Below are positions 22,539-34,920 of a stretch of DNA of 64,000 nt, one piece after another; positions within the stretch are counted from its first letter, which is position 1; each line of letters starts with the position of its first letter. Origin of the DNA: Boesenbergia rotunda (Eukaryota; Streptophyta; Magnoliopsida; Zingiberales; Zingiberaceae); contig JAGFNQ010001122.1 of the NCBI GenBank assembly GCA_024364735.1, positions 96,920-160,919 on the forward strand. The letters run 5' to 3'. A program made the position numbers and the translations under genes. The notes under the pieces were generated by a model. It made no database searches, was not told where the DNA came from, and saw only the letters and a program-made list of their open reading frames with translations.

Positions 22539-22958
22539 CTCAGACCCCCGCAGTGATAAATGACGAATTAATCGTTGGACAAATTTTGCCAAAATGTTGG
22601 TTCATCTGTTTGGACAAATTTTGCCCCGACCGGTCGAACATTTGACGTGCACGGGTCGTGCACGTAGACGAGTTCACTTGGCTCAATACAAATCCGGGCC
22701 CTGGATTTGCACCCCCTACGCACCCACGCGTGTGAGAGAGCCTCCCCCTAGTATTTGTTCACAACTATCATGCTTGTGATACAATATAAACCAAACATTT
22801 TATCTTAAAACTCTCAATATGGGACTAAAGCCCCATTCACAAGGGAGTCCCTTTATTCTCCTCCTCACTTTCTATTCAATAGAAAGTTTCAATGTGGGAC
22901 TAAAGTCCCACCACCTCTCTTTTATTCATACTAGATATCCAATATATCTAACAATTGT

Positions 22959-23733
22959 TTAGTATTAAAATTAATTATATCTTTAATATTAATATTATAT
23001 ATTTGAGTAATAACTGAGCTAGATTTGAAGAATTTTTTATTGAATATTGTGAGTGACTTTGCATGATAATATTATTATGACAGGGTTAATTTTATTGTTT
23101 TAGTTCTAAATTAGAGTGAAACATTTAAAAAAAATAACTAATGTGCAATTCTAAAGAGGTTGGACTTTGGAATAGTAATATGTAAATATTTATTAATGAT
23201 GACTGTGGAAAATTATTACTAGATGCCAAAACTCTATTCGGCCTCTTCTTATTAATTAATTAATTAATTAATTATTATTATTATTGTGTTTCGATGCTGT
23301 TGGATTTTGATTTACGCTGGCCTTCAATTTGGCATATTATGGTGTCCCTTTGTGTGGCATAAATGCATTTTATTATTTTGTGAAATGGATAACATTCAAA
23401 TATTGTTTTTTTCCTACAACAAAATAAAAAACAAAAAAACAAAATTGTATGCAGGCGGACTCTACAAAGAAAAGCTTGACCCGGTTGTTTACTATACTTC
23501 GTCGTTATCTGCTGCAAACTGTTTACGTCTTCGTATCCCTCGAAAGGAGAGAAGAATAAGTGACAAACATAAGGTAAATTTAATTTCACCGTAACTCATG
23601 TAGACTTTGTTTAAGCATTTTCAATTAATATAAAATAATGTTAAAAGTTGATTTTTTTGCCGTAGGTTAAATCTCAATCTCAATTGCTTTGCTTTAGAGA
23701 GAAGAATATTGTCATGCATCGAATACTTGTGCA
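22959..23733. other. Intergenic sequence with a possible exon remnant
   Basis: Mostly AT-rich with an (ATTA)n run at 23255-23285. Positions 23454-23573 are bounded by TATGCAG and ATAAG/GTAAAT and stay open, so could be a stray exon, but I recognise no family. Confidence 0.4.
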
Positions 23734-24119
23734 AGAGTAATGATTGGGACAGTGAATTTGGGACAATGAATGAGACAATGAATGACGTGCAATTAATGTG
23801 TACACGTCCGATCGCCGATCGGACACCACCGATGACCTCTGATTATTGTCCTGAATCAAACTATACCTTCGGAGGACGGTGAACTCGTCAGGATCGCCGG
23901 CAACGGTGAACCTATCGAAATCGACGGTCAATGATGCGAGATCGCAATTGCGGCGATCTCCGACGGGTTCACCGTGCCCTCCAGGGTATAGTTTGGTTCG
24001 GGGCGGCGACCGAAGGCCGCCGGTAGTGTCCGATCGACGATCGGACGTGTACACAATAATTGCCACGTTATTCACTGTCTCATTCACTATCCCAAATTCA
24101 CTGTCTCTATCATTACTCT
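23734..24119. mobile_element. Foldback MITE, copy 1
   Basis: The 386-bp unit starts AGAGTAATGATTGGGACAGTG and ends with its near reverse complement CACTGTCTCTATCATTACTCT. Inverted similarity runs deep: GTGTACACGTCCGATC arms and a GTATAGTTT-core are both mirrored. It shares the core CCAGGGTATAGTTTG.TTCGGGGCGGCGACCGAAG with copies 2 and 3. No coding potential. Superfamily is unclear because the target duplication is not obvious. Confidence 0.8.
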
Positions 24120-24505
24120 ACTTGCAAACATCTCATGACATTGAATTCTTTTTAGTATTTAATTTCGCTTTCTTTGACTAATCACTGCATTAAGAACTCC
24201 ATCTTTCATCTCCTCGTTGTATTAATTACGAACCACACGCGATATTCAGTGTATTATTATTCCTTATCCCTGCATACATTCTCTATTTCCTGCTTAATAT
24301 ATCAAGTGATTATTAAAAAATGAAGTAAAATTGATGTACCTTCAAGGAAGGTAAGCTTTTATCATAATGAGCGTTATTTTTCTTTATTTTTTTAAAAATA
24401 ATAATAATAAAGGGCCTTTTTATCTCCATTGATGCGGCCGCTCTTCCACTTGCTCTGCTTCTCCATCGTCATTCACAACCGGCTGCGGCGAACGCCTCGA
24501 TCGCC
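24120..24505 (+). promoter_or_regulatory. Upstream region and 5' leader of the purine permease gene
   Basis: AT-rich to about 24415, then abruptly GC-rich leader. No clear TATA box; GGGCCTTTTTATCTCC (24412-24427) is a weak candidate. Confidence 0.35.
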
Positions 24506-25691
24506 ATGGACGTCGAAGGTCAGGACCTCGCCCGCCGCCACGATAACGGCGCCGCCGCCTCGGCTGATCCACCTCCCGCCGCCATGAGCAAATCCTTGAA
24601 GCGCGCACTCGTCGCCCTCAACTGCGTCCTCATGGCCCTCGGCAACACCGGCGGGCCCCTCATCTCCCGCCTCTACTTCCGCGGCGGCGGTCACCGGCAG
24701 TGGCTCGCCAGCTGGCTGGAGACCGGTGGGTGGCCCCTCCTTCTCCTCCCCCTCATCTTCTCTTACCGCTACCGCCGCCGCCGCTCTCCGACGAAGCCCA
24801 AGTTATTCTTCCTCACGCCGCGCATCTTCCTCGCCTCCGCCATCCTCGGCCTCCTCACCGGCCTGGACGACTTCCTCTACGCCTACGGCCTCGCCTTCCT
24901 CCCCGTCTCCACCTCCGCCCTCCTTATCTCCACCCAGCTCGCCTTCACGGCCTTCTCCGCCTTCCTCATCGTGCGCCAGCGCTTCACCGCCTACTCCATC
25001 AACGCGGTGGCGCTGCTCACGGTGGGCGCCGTCATGCTGGGACTCCACGGCAGCTCCGACCGCCCCGCCGGCGTGAGCCACGCCGGCTACTACCGCGGCT
25101 TCGCGCTCACCATGGGGGCGGCGGCGCTCTACGGTCTCGTCCTCCCGCTGGTGGAGCTCGTCTACGCCAAGGCGGAACAGACCATCACCTACACCCTCGT
25201 CATGGAGATGCAGCTCGTCATGGGCTTCTTCGCCACCGCCTTCTGCACCGTCGGCATGATCGTCAACAACGATTTCCAGGTTCATCTCCAACTCGAAATC
25301 TTACAATCTCCACTCGAATTCATCCCATCAAACACGAGTCTTGCAGGCAATTCCGAAAGAAGCGAAGCACTTCGATCTCGGCGAAGTGAGATACTACGTG
25401 GTCCTGGTCTGGTCCGCCATCTTCTGGCAGTTCTTCTTCCTCGGCACCGTCGGAGTCATCTTCTGCGTCAACACGCTGCTCGCCGGAATCCTCATCGCCG
25501 TCTTCATTCCCGTCACCGAGGTGCTCGCCGCTATCTTCTACCAAGAGAAGTTCACGAGCCAGAAGGTGGTCGCCCTCTTGCTCTCCCTCTGGGGCTTGGC
25601 TTCTTATTCTTACGGAGAATACATGGAACAGACGGAGAAGAATAGGAAGAAGAAACAAAACTCCATCACTGACACTGATCAGGCTACATGA
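24506..25691 (+). CDS. Purine permease (PUP family, drug/metabolite transporter)
   Basis: Two exons, 24506-25279 and 25347-25691, separated by a 67-bp GT-AG intron after NNDFQ; product 372 residues, normal for plant PUPs (about 350-390). After a short hydrophilic N-terminus, about ten membrane segments follow, including LVALNCVLMALGNTGGPLIS (near residue 34), the family-typical FLTPRIFLASAILGLLTGLD and LAFLPVSTSALLISTQLAFT region, and ALYGLVLPLVELVYAK. The second exon adds VWSAIFWQFFFLGTVGVIF and a VTEVLAAIFYQEKFTSQKVV segment. PUPs carry adenine, cytokinins or other alkaloid-like bases with protons across plasma or internal membranes; substrate cannot be told here. The ATG at 24506 fits GCCATGG context. 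An in-frame GC-rich antisense frame is only a shadow. Confidence 0.93.
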
Positions 25692-26201
25692 TCTCAATTA
25701 AAATGTTTACTAGATTGTTTTGTGTTGTGCTTAATAAAAATGTTTTTCTTTTCATGAAAAATATTAAAAGAAATCTATAACCAAAATAAAATACTTATAA
25801 GTTTTATTTATAAAGGAGATTGAATGAAACAGTAATTAGTAAGATAGTGGAGTATCTATCCTTGACAAAAAATGATGGCTGCAAATTAAAGAATAATTTC
25901 TGATGGAGAAGACGTTTGGCACATCAAGAACAAAGTTCCAATTCCATTAATACGTTATGTCTCTGTCTCATTTAAACTTTTTAAAAAAGTTTTAAAATCA
26001 TTAAAATATTTCTAAAATTTTATTTAATGAAAAAAATTGCATGATGTTGACGATATTTGGATAAATAATGTTTGTGCGAAAACTTTGGTGGGTTAGTTTG
26101 AGAAAATAAAAACTCCGTGGTCGTTTTGCAAAGTTTAGCAAATTGCAGGGCTCCCCCAGATAAAGACACACAGCCTGTCACGCACGCGCTCATCAAGCGA
26201 G
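25692..26201. other. Intergenic sequence between PUP and CURT1D-like genes
   Basis: AT-rich 3' region of the permease (AATAAAAATG near 25733 could signal polyadenylation) followed by the short upstream region of the next gene. No other gene seen. Confidence 0.5.
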
Positions 26202-28878
26202 ATGGAGCTGTCGGCGCCTCCCCGCAACCTCCTCTCGCTCCGCCACCTTCGCCGGCCGCTCGCCGTTGCTCACCTTTCTCCCCTCCTACTCCTTCACCCC
26301 CCCTGCCCCGTTCCGACCGAGCTTCTCCTTTCGTTCCGCTCCTTGGAGCCCAAACCAGGTGCGCCGCCATGTTCTTGGTCTAATCCCTCTCTTTTCAGGG
26401 GTTTAGTCTTGTTGTTCTTGATGGCGCCTCAGATCGATTTTATAGATGGTTGTAGTACTATTAACTTTCTTGTATTTGACTTTCGATCCAGGATTTCGCA
26501 ATTCTGGCGCATGCCCGCTGCGGGCCAAAGTCTCCGACGAGGAGACATACACGTCCGACTTGGTGGACGATGACGCCACAAAGAAGGCCGAAGGACCTTC
26601 CTTACACATGAACTCGATCTCAATCTGGAAAGATAATCTGGATGGCAGTGAAGGGGTTGATGAATCTGATGATAGCCCTCTGTCTAAGCTCAATATCAAG
26701 GTACATGTGTCAGATCTAGGGTTCTTGTTTCGTACCGGAGTCGTTGTCTAATTCCTAACTTAATTACTTCATCATGCCTAATACATCGGTTAGTGTTAGT
26801 GGATCAATGGTATTAACGTTTGGTAGAACGGTAGATGTGTTAGCTTGGCATGCTCGTGGATCTACGATTTTGTGAAAACAGGCAATGATAGCTGTGCATG
26901 GAGTCCGACGATACTTTAAGTAGTATCGAATCTTGTTAGGAGCTTCCATGAAGGCATTCTACTTATGTCCTGTGTGCCTTTGCCAACTCCAGCGTCAGCA
27001 TAAGATTGGTCCATGGCCTTTTCACCACTGTCTTTAATGCTGCAAAGAACCTCCTCTAAGGCATTTAAATCTGATGAAGTATCAAAATAAGAGTATCTGA
27101 TTAACTGCAATGAATGAAGAAACATTCTTCTTGTTTTTCTGATTATACTTATTCAGAGTGGAAAGTGATTAGTATTGTGTACTGCAATTGCTCACATCGG
27201 TTGGCAGCAAATATTTGATGTCTTGATGTTAAGAAGCTGTACACATTCTTGTTTTTTAACTGGGTTCTTTTGTAATGAATTGAATGGTTGTTGTCTGAAT
27301 GAAAACTTCAGAGCCTGTTTTTTCATTTCAGTTTATTTCCTGTCAACAGTTTGTCCTCAAATATCTCTCAAGATAACGAAGTATTGATTTTTGTGGTACA
27401 GTGATAAAGGGTTGCCTCCTTGCTTAAATATGTTTTTGCTTGCAAGGTTGTAAAAATCGCTAGGCGGTAGTCGGGCGGAGGAACCGCCTAGCGCCTAGTC
27501 GGCGCCTAGGCGGTGCTAGGCGGCATTAGGCGGCACCACGGTGGGGTGCCGCCTAGCGCCTAGGCCTCATTTCTTTGTCGTGTTGCTCCAGTTTGTGCTT
27601 GTGTAGATCAATTCTGGTTTGGGAGATGAGAATATTGAGATCCGAGATCCTAGCAATCTATATCCTTCTGATTTTTCCAAAAGCCCACAATTGAAAGAAG
27701 TACATCAAGACTAAAATATGTTGTGGTTGTTGTTATCTACAATTTGCATGACCTTTTGAATTTCAGATGCTCATTTAGCGTTTCTTCAATTGGAATGAAG
27801 ATTTTGTACATTTAATCATACTTCAATTGTAACTTGATAGGGTTTGTACAGACTATATGAAATCCTGGTTCATTATGCTTGACGGTTGCCAGTTGAAGTT
27901 ATTAAATCAATTTTAGTAAGATTTAGATAACATTATATTAAAGAAACGATAAGTTAACAACCATTGTAATGGATCTGTGTGTATCTATATCTTCCATACA
28001 GTCACCATGTTAAATCTTTTACTATGTAAAATGACTTGAGGATTTTGGAAATGACATTTGTCAATAATAGAAAGTTAAGGAATTTGTAAATCAAGCTTCT
28101 ATTATGCTTTAGATTTGGTCAAAATTTTGAGAACTTACATAATCATGCTTCCGCTATTTCGAAGGTATGAACTGCACAATTGACTTCTTCATGCTTCTTG
28201 TTTCAAAAATAACCAACTAGTTTTCATGGTCTAAGTTTTATTCAGGGAACATACAAACAGGTGTCACATATTCCAGTCTACAAAATACCCTATTTTATGA
28301 ATCTGACCTTTGGCCAAGACTTTAGGGATACAAACCATAACACATCTGTGGTTTGCACTAGCTCACATGAACCATTCTATTGTATGATGCAGATGGATGC
28401 TGAAGAATTTTATCCCATCCTCTTCTTGGGAGTCGGATCTCTTGTTGCACTCTGGATTTCGTCTGCTGTTATTTCTATACTTGATTCAGTCCCTGTGGTA
28501 CACTTTCCATTTCAAGTTTAATTGATCAAACTAGTTGCAGTATTACCAGACTTATTCAATTAATCCAAACTGCCTCACGAAACAGGTCCCTAAGGTTCTC
28601 GAAGTTATTGGCCTCGGCTTCACCATCTGGTTCACCTCGCGATATCTCATTTTCAAGGTGCAACTTCTTTTCCCTTTAATTTAACCCCTCTTTTCCTCCT
28701 AATTCTGAACCAGTTACATAGATATTGTTCTTGCCTTAGTAAATCTACACGAAAACAAGGATGAACTTCCCTTCACATAGTTATTGTGTTTTTGATAAAT
28801 TTTCAGGAAACCAGGGATGAATTTTTCTCGAAGCTTCAAGATACCAAGGACAAGATATTAGGCCCTAGTGATGAATGA
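26202..28878 (+). CDS. CURT1D: CURVATURE THYLAKOID 1-like protein, CURT1D type (CAAD domain), chloroplast
   Basis: Five exons with GT-AG borders: 26202-26358, 26492-26700, 28393-28497, 28586-28657 and 28807-28878; phases join cleanly to 204 residues. Exon 1 gives a Leu/Pro/Arg-rich plastid transit peptide. Residues ~53-122 are an acidic, poorly conserved linker. Residues ~123-204 are the CAAD domain: an amphipathic start (MDAEEFYPI), two membrane helices (FLGVGSLVALWISSAVISIL and KVLEVIGLGFTIWFTSRYLI) joined by a short DSVPVVP turn, and a charged C-terminal helix (ETRDEFFSKLQDTKDKIL). CURT1 proteins oligomerise at grana margins and bend thylakoid membranes. CURT1D is favoured over A/B/C because of the long N-terminal linker; paralogue choice is less certain than family. 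Intron 2 is 1.7 kb and carries a repeat. Confidence 0.87.
27450..27571. repeat. GC-rich CGCCTAGGCGG repeat in CURT1D intron 2
   Basis: A 120-bp patch of overlapping GCGCCTAGGCGG/CCGCCTAGCGCCTAG palindromes begins after TTGTAAAAATCGCTAGGCGG. It contrasts with the surrounding AT-rich intron. It looks like the conserved part of a small dispersed repeat. Confidence 0.6.
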
Positions 28879-30068
28879 AAGAATGAGATAGTAATACATG
28901 GTTCAACCAATCTGGTGAAATGTTTCTATTGTGGAGTAGATTCGTAGAAGTTTTGATATGCATTTCTTGAATCTGTGGATCTTGAAAATGATGGTGAAAC
29001 AGTGAGAGGGCTTTTATTTTACTAAGTAGTGCAAGGGGGGCTTTCATGTCGATTTACCATTGCTTGTTTCGACTACATCTACTAGTTTAGTTCCTTTGTT
29101 TTCTCAAACCTGCATAGTCACTTGGATGGTGTTTCTAAAACAGGCTGAGGATTGGATTGAATTTGGATCAATCCGATTGAAAAAAAAAAATCGCTAGGTC
29201 CAATCATTTTAAATGCTTGATAGTCACTTGGATGTTGTTCTCCCTTTCATACGTGCTTGCATATAAAGAGTGAAGTCGTCATTTTAGCTGCTTCTTTGAA
29301 CGGTCTCACACATTTCGAAAGGGAGTAAATTGGGATATTTATTCTTGCATAGTGACTCTTTGAAAATGTGTGCTTGTTAACATGGTCGAACTCTGATTGG
29401 AAAATTATTCACTATCGATCAAATCAAAATTTCAACTTAGCGGCCAGTGGAAAATTTCCATGGGGCCGGGTTGATCGCTCGAGGAAACTTCCGTTGGAAA
29501 AATTTCGTTAATCATTATTGCCCCCGCGGGCATGGCACGATTAGAAATGACTCACTTGGGTGATTCTTCATTTTTCGAGTTCGATTCCTCCTTGTTAGAG
29601 CGCGCAGTATGTTAACGGAAGAAATCGCCACATGCTGTTGCGTGGTCGGGCTATGGGGTACCGATATCATCAGTGGTGAAGTCGCCACGTGTCTCCGTCC
29701 CATGATTTACCCTCGTTGACCAGTGAGGACTCTCGTTGAAGGCTGTGGTGCAGGACCGGTCAACCAAGCGGATTAGTTGGGCGTAAGCCTAGAGATCCCT
29801 TGTAAATAAAAAAAAAAAATCAGCTTACAAACACTTACAAAAGAAAAAACCTCTTAATGTGGGCTGTGAACTTAATCGTGGATTGTCAAATGGAGCATCG
29901 AGTAGGCCCATTTTTAGGTCCAATAAACAATTGGGCCCGGCCCGTACAGACAAAATATGCACAATACTCCTCCTAAAAGAGTCAAATGAGCCAAATCCTC
30001 ACATCCTAGCGTTGCTGCCGCGGGCGGAAGAAGCTCTTGATCCCCATTTCCACTCGTCTTCTGCCGAT
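28879..30068. other. Intergenic sequence upstream of NDC1
   Basis: Holds the 3' region of the CURT1D-like gene and the NDC1 upstream region. A GC-rich patch (29450-29770) has no sustained frame. The frame starting at 29859 runs into the NDC1 first exon but its N-terminal part is not transit-peptide-like, so it is treated as 5' leader. Confidence 0.5.
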
Positions 30069-33000
30069 ATGGTCTTGGTTTTGGCTCTGGGACTGCAATC
30101 TCCTCCACCCTTTCCCACCTCGACGAAGAGCTCAGCTTGCTGGCGCTTCCCGGTTCTCGTCGGGGGGCCGTCCGTGGTCGGACCTAGACCTGGTGTTCGG
30201 CTGTTCAAAAACGACGCCGGTCCCTCAGTACCTTCCAAAGGTCCACCTTTTGACCTTCGATGCTTGTTGATTATGGTAGTGTTGAATTAGAGTTGTTGTA
30301 ATGGCTCGAAATGACGTATTTATGAGTCTTAGAGGTTAGGGCAAAGTGTTGGTGACGGGTTTTAGGCTGTTTTCTATAGCTTATGCTCGATTACCATTGT
30401 ACACCTAGTTCTTACTACAGATGTAACGTCTAAGGAACTGTCACTGTAACTTAATACTCAGTTTTTGTTTTATTTGCATATATTCTGTGTTATATGCTGT
30501 TAGCAATCTATTTAGTTTTTGCTTTTTCAATACCACTGTGAAGCAATAGCTGCAATTTTATTGCATCGTATCAATTTCTTGAATTTCTATAGCTGTCTTG
30601 GAAACTATTAATTCTCGGGGAAAAAGGGTTTTGATACTTTAGTTGGTTACCAAATGATTGCAGGACTACGAGACCTCTTGGGGAGAGCAGCTTTCGGATT
30701 TTCCAAGAGACGTGCAGGTGCCTTGGCAATCTTTACAGCAACTCACTTGGGGTTCTTCCATAGTACATTATCTGGTGGAAATGGAATTAAATTCATTGCT
30801 CAAGCATCAGGAGGAGAAGCAGCATCTACATCTTATACATGGCCGGAGAAACAGGTCAGTACAACTATAACTGATAGCTTGTCTGTAGGCCTAGAGCCGC
30901 ACTCAAAGTGACGCATAAAGCAAATAAAAAAAAGGGTTACTTGGGACATGATCCCGAATAATCAATTTATGATGTTTTCTTTAAATATAGTCGTTTTCCT
31001 TTTTCAACTAATTAATATGCTTGTCATTCAGAGACCACGAATCTGCATTTTAGGTGGTGGATTTGGAGGTCTATACACAGCTCTTAGGTTGGAATCTCTT
31101 GTCTGGGCAGATGGCAAAAGACCTCAGGTAGGCTTTCAGTTACTAAATTGTGATGCCTAATGTACCACTGGTGTCTTGATAAGGTTGCCTTTTCCTTTTA
31201 TATTTTTTGTTTGTTTGAAAAAAACATACTAGCACATACGAGATGCTAACCATATTGGTTTATCTCAGGACTTTAGACTGGGCAGTTTCTTACTTTTTTC
31301 TCATGTTACATAATTTAAGTTTTGACCTTTCTGACTTTCAAATATCTGGAGAGTTGATTATGATGTGTTCATAAATGTGAAAGAATGGGTTGTCTTTTTG
31401 TGTTTTTAAATCTCTTAACTTAACATTTCAGATTGTGCTTGTAGACCAGTCTGATAGATTTGTTTTCAAGCCGATGTTGTATGAACTGCTATCTGGAGGT
31501 ATAGATATTGTGGCTCAGATTAAATGATTTTTCTTTATATATATGACACCTAATTTGTGCATCATTGTGATTCCTATCTTGATTACTATCATATGGCAGA
31601 AGTAGATGCATGGGAAGTAGCACCTTTATTTACAGATTTGCTGAAGAGTACCAGCATACAGTTCATCAAAGATAGAGTAAAGTTGTTGTGTCCTTCTGAT
31701 CATTTGAATCGATCAACCCCTGATCGTGGAAGCACATTATCTGGAGGAACTGTTCATCTTGAAAGTGGAGTGGTCATCGAATATGATTGGTATATTATAT
31801 TCCTCTGTTATAAATCTCATTTACGGAAAGAAAAATAATCTTATTGTCAATCTAAGTTTATGCTAAATTTTTACATGCTTTCTTTATTAATTATTAGTCC
31901 CTTACTGATCCTTGAAAAAATAACTGTCATCAACGCTTATTCTAATCTCTAAGAAGCCAGATTTCATCTTTTAAACAGAAGCATTCATTTCAGTCTCTCC
32001 CTTGTAGTAGTAGTCTGGTGCAGTTTCTGACATGACTGAATTATCATTCCTTGGTTCTCTTTTTCTCTTGCTGACCCAACATTTCCTTTCTACTGGGCAG
32101 CCAGGCTGGTCCTAGCTTTAGGAGCTGAATCTAAATTGGATGTTGTTCCTGGATCTGCTGAATATGCCGTGCCATTCTCAACCTTGGCAGATGCTCATGT
32201 AAGCTCCTGGAGATTTTTTGCATGTTACATATAGCATTCCAACTTCTTGGTTAATATATATATATATATATATATTAAGGTAATGCTTTGTTCACTCAAC
32301 AAAGAATAGGTCATACAATGAAGATTCATGAACTCTGTTTAAAGTTGCATTCACAAAAGTAGCAATTCTTATCAAATCTTCAAGATGCAGATTAATTTCT
32401 AGATTTCTCTGCATCAGATATAGAATGACATCTTAATCAATTTACCTTGCTCTCCCATTTGAGTGCTTCTTATTTCTTCTAATTTTTTCTGCTTGTTATC
32501 TTAGGCACCAGGAAAGCAAGGATCATGATGAAGGATAACAGAATAATCTTTTTACCATTCTTATGCCATCTGGCACGATTATTGCAAAGTAAAACTTAGG
32601 CTGACCAAAAACGAAATGGTACCAACTGCCAATTGGACAATCATCTTCCTGATTAAGAACAGACAAATATGATTTGAAACTGTTCATAACTATCTTTGTA
32701 GAGCCACTTGCTGTATTTATATTAATGAGTCTTGGCTTCATCCTCGCTCTGATACTTGAACTCTTGGTTGATCCTCTCTTATTCTGTCCGACACTGACAC
32801 GTAAGTTGACATTTGCCATCCTATTGAGTATTGATCACTGATGACAAATCATCCAAATCTAAGTAAAATAGTTACAATAGATTTCTGTTCATGAATCCTG
32901 TTTTTTCTCTGTACATCCTGTTTGTAACTTATTTTCTTTCTGTGCTATAGAAAGTTGATGAACGATTGAAGAGTTTGGAGAGGAAGAGATTCGGAAAGGA

Positions 33001-34920
33001 TTGTTCTCCCATTTCTGTGGCTATTGTTGGTTGTGGCTATGCAGGAGTGGAGTTAGCTGCTACTATCTCAGAAAGATTAAAGGATAAAGGAATAGTTCAA
33101 GCAATTAATGTTGAAACAACCATCTGTCCTAATGCTCCTCCTGGAAATAGAGAAGCCGCACTAAGAGTAAGAATTTCGATTGCCTTCCAAATTATTCATC
33201 TTTTACTTATTTTTTGGTAGTTATCTGCATATTACATTTTTGGCCTAGTTGAAGAGGCTTACTATTGTCAGTAACTTTATCAAGCCTAAGATTTGTATTT
33301 GTTAAGTGTGGCTAACTAGTAATGTGTGTGCAATCGAAATTACCTGACTATTTTTGTTTTTCTTATTATATTCTCATTCTATATGGAGCAGCAGTAGTTT
33401 AAAATTGATATGTGATACGTTTAAAATTGACATTTCTAACTATATTATCTCTCAAAATGCATGGTGCACTAGAGCCCATCAGATGAAAAGAGAAAATTCG
33501 GACCAAGTAAATATCATTTTTATTACATGTATTTGAAAACGCACTAGCTTCTTTATGTGACGACCTAGTCATGATCGGTCCCAGACCCGGATAAAGGAGG
33601 AGGGTTGCGTTAGATTGTCAGCCAACGTAAAAAACTATGACAAATACTTAATATTTGAAAGCATACTAGTTTCTTCCTCAGAGTGTAAATGAGTTGGCAT
33701 TGACTAGAATTCCCTTTATGTGAATAGTGTGTTTCATATTTCATATACTGAAGGGCTGGCTTCCTGTGGAGATGATCATATGAGGACTAAATTGGCAGTG
33801 TCATTGTATTTGTGATTAATTGTAAATAAAACAAGTGTACTTGAATGTTACAGATTCTTCAATCTCGGAATGTCCAGCTTTTCTTGGGATATTTCGTGAG
33901 TTGCATAAAAGAGAATTCAAGTTCTGAAGATTTGACTAAGGCGACAGCATCCACAGAAGTAGGCAGGGGTGGTTCAACTGGCAGCGAGAAATTCATTTTA
34001 GAACTTCAACCTGCTCAAAGAGGCCTAGGAAGTCAAATTCTTGAAGCCGATTTGGTGTTGTGGACGGTAGGATCTAAACCTCTCATTCCACAGCTGACAT
34101 CGACTGATTATTACAGTGGAATCCCACTGAATGGAAAGGGACAAGCTGAGACCGATGAAACTCTCCGTGTAAGGGGACATCCCAGAATATTCGCAATCGG
34201 AGATTCATCAGCTCTGAGAGATTCTTCCGGCAAAATACTTCCAGCCACCGCACAAGTAACCGCTATAATCTGTTTGACTCGTCTTCCGATAACCAATGAT
34301 CTACACTAACTGTAAAATTTCTCAGGTTGCTTTTCAGCAAGCTGATTTTACTGGTTGGAATCTCTGGGCCGCCATTAATGGCCGGCCTCTGTTACCATTC
34401 AGGTTTGTAACTAGTTCAGCTTTGATTTTCTGATAAATATAGCTCGCTTTCGACATAACCGTGCACGGAATCGCTTCTTCATTTAGTTTCCATTATGTAT
34501 ATAGCGAAGAGTGGAATATCATACATATCCTTACAGTTCAAAACCAAATCATACAATTGACGACCTTTTCCCTCCCTTTTTAGGTTCCAAAACCTGGGTG
34601 AGATGATGACTTTGGGACTGAATGATGCTGCCATCTCACCTAGTTTCATTGACGGACTCACCTTGGATGGTCCTCTTGGTCATGCCGGTAAGCATCACTC
34701 TGGTATCTTCTCGTTCGTTTGCAGCATAATCACTAGTCGACGATGATTGATTCTTCATGTCGGCTCTGCTAACTTTGCAGCGAGGAAGATAGCGTACCTG
34801 TTCCGAATGCCGACGGACGAGCACCGGTTAAAGGTCGGTGTGAGTTGGCTTGCCAAGTCTGCCATTGATTCTATTGCCATGCTCCAGAGCAGCATTGCCA
34901 GAGCCATTACTGGCTCGTAA
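30069..34920 (+). CDS. NDC1: Type II NAD(P)H dehydrogenase C1, chloroplast (NDC1)
   Basis: Eleven exons: 30069-30240, 30664-30854, 31032-31127, 31432-31498, 31600-31789, 32105-32198, 32951-33166, 33854-34255, 34326-34402, 34584-34687, 34781-34920. All have GT-AG borders and matching phases, giving 582 residues. Residues 1 to ~115 include a plastid transit peptide. The first dinucleotide-binding fold starts RPRICILGGGFGG (~122-134), followed by VDQSDRFVFKPMLYELLSG. The second Rossmann motif, VAIVGCGYAGVELA, is at ~293-306. FAIGDSSALRD (FAD contact) and AQVAFQQADFTGWN follow, and the C-terminus KVGVSWLAKSAIDSIAMLQS is typical of NDC1. This flavoprotein reduces plastoquinone and related prenylquinones, sits in plastoglobules and is needed for vitamin K1 synthesis. 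The order and identity of motifs leave little doubt. ATG at 30069 is chosen because it opens a basic/hydroxyl-rich leader. Confidence 0.95.
33553..33640. repeat. Short repeat fragment in NDC1 intron 7
   Basis: GTGACGACCTAGTCATGATCGGTCCCAGACCCGGATAAAGG... is GC-rich, unlike the flanking intron, and looks like a piece of a dispersed retroelement. Identification is from appearance only. Confidence 0.3.

Larger units (their letters stand above)
19194..22953 (-). mobile_element. Solo LTR (minus orientation) containing a nested hAT element
   Basis: Read on the minus strand it begins TGTTAGATATATTGG at 22953 and ends ...TTTCCTCCAACA at 19194, flanked by ATTGT duplications. A TATA box (CCTATATAAGG, plus-strand 22528-22538) supports the orientation. 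Removing the hAT insertion and its duplicated 8 bp leaves about 950 bp. No internal retrotransposon region or second LTR is present, so it is a solo LTR, probably left by LTR-LTR recombination. The parent superfamily cannot be told. Confidence 0.85.

Noticed and set aside
24700..25389. Long alternative frames over the purine permease exon 1
   Set aside because: Pro/Arg/His or Ser-rich products typical of GC-biased shadow frames; the sense frame has ten hydrophobic segments and correct splicing.
28261..28392. Extra exon of the CURT1D-like gene before exon 3
   Set aside because: The frame is open into exon 3 but shows no conservation, and the AG at 28391-28392 gives a clean phase-0 junction with exon 2.
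29859..30068. Upstream in-frame start for NDC1
   Set aside because: The added residues are not transit-peptide-like, whereas ATG 30069 opens a plausible plastid leader.
32523..32819. 98-codon minus-strand gene in NDC1 intron 6
   Set aside because: No domain, no promoter or splice evidence, and low-complexity AT-rich context.
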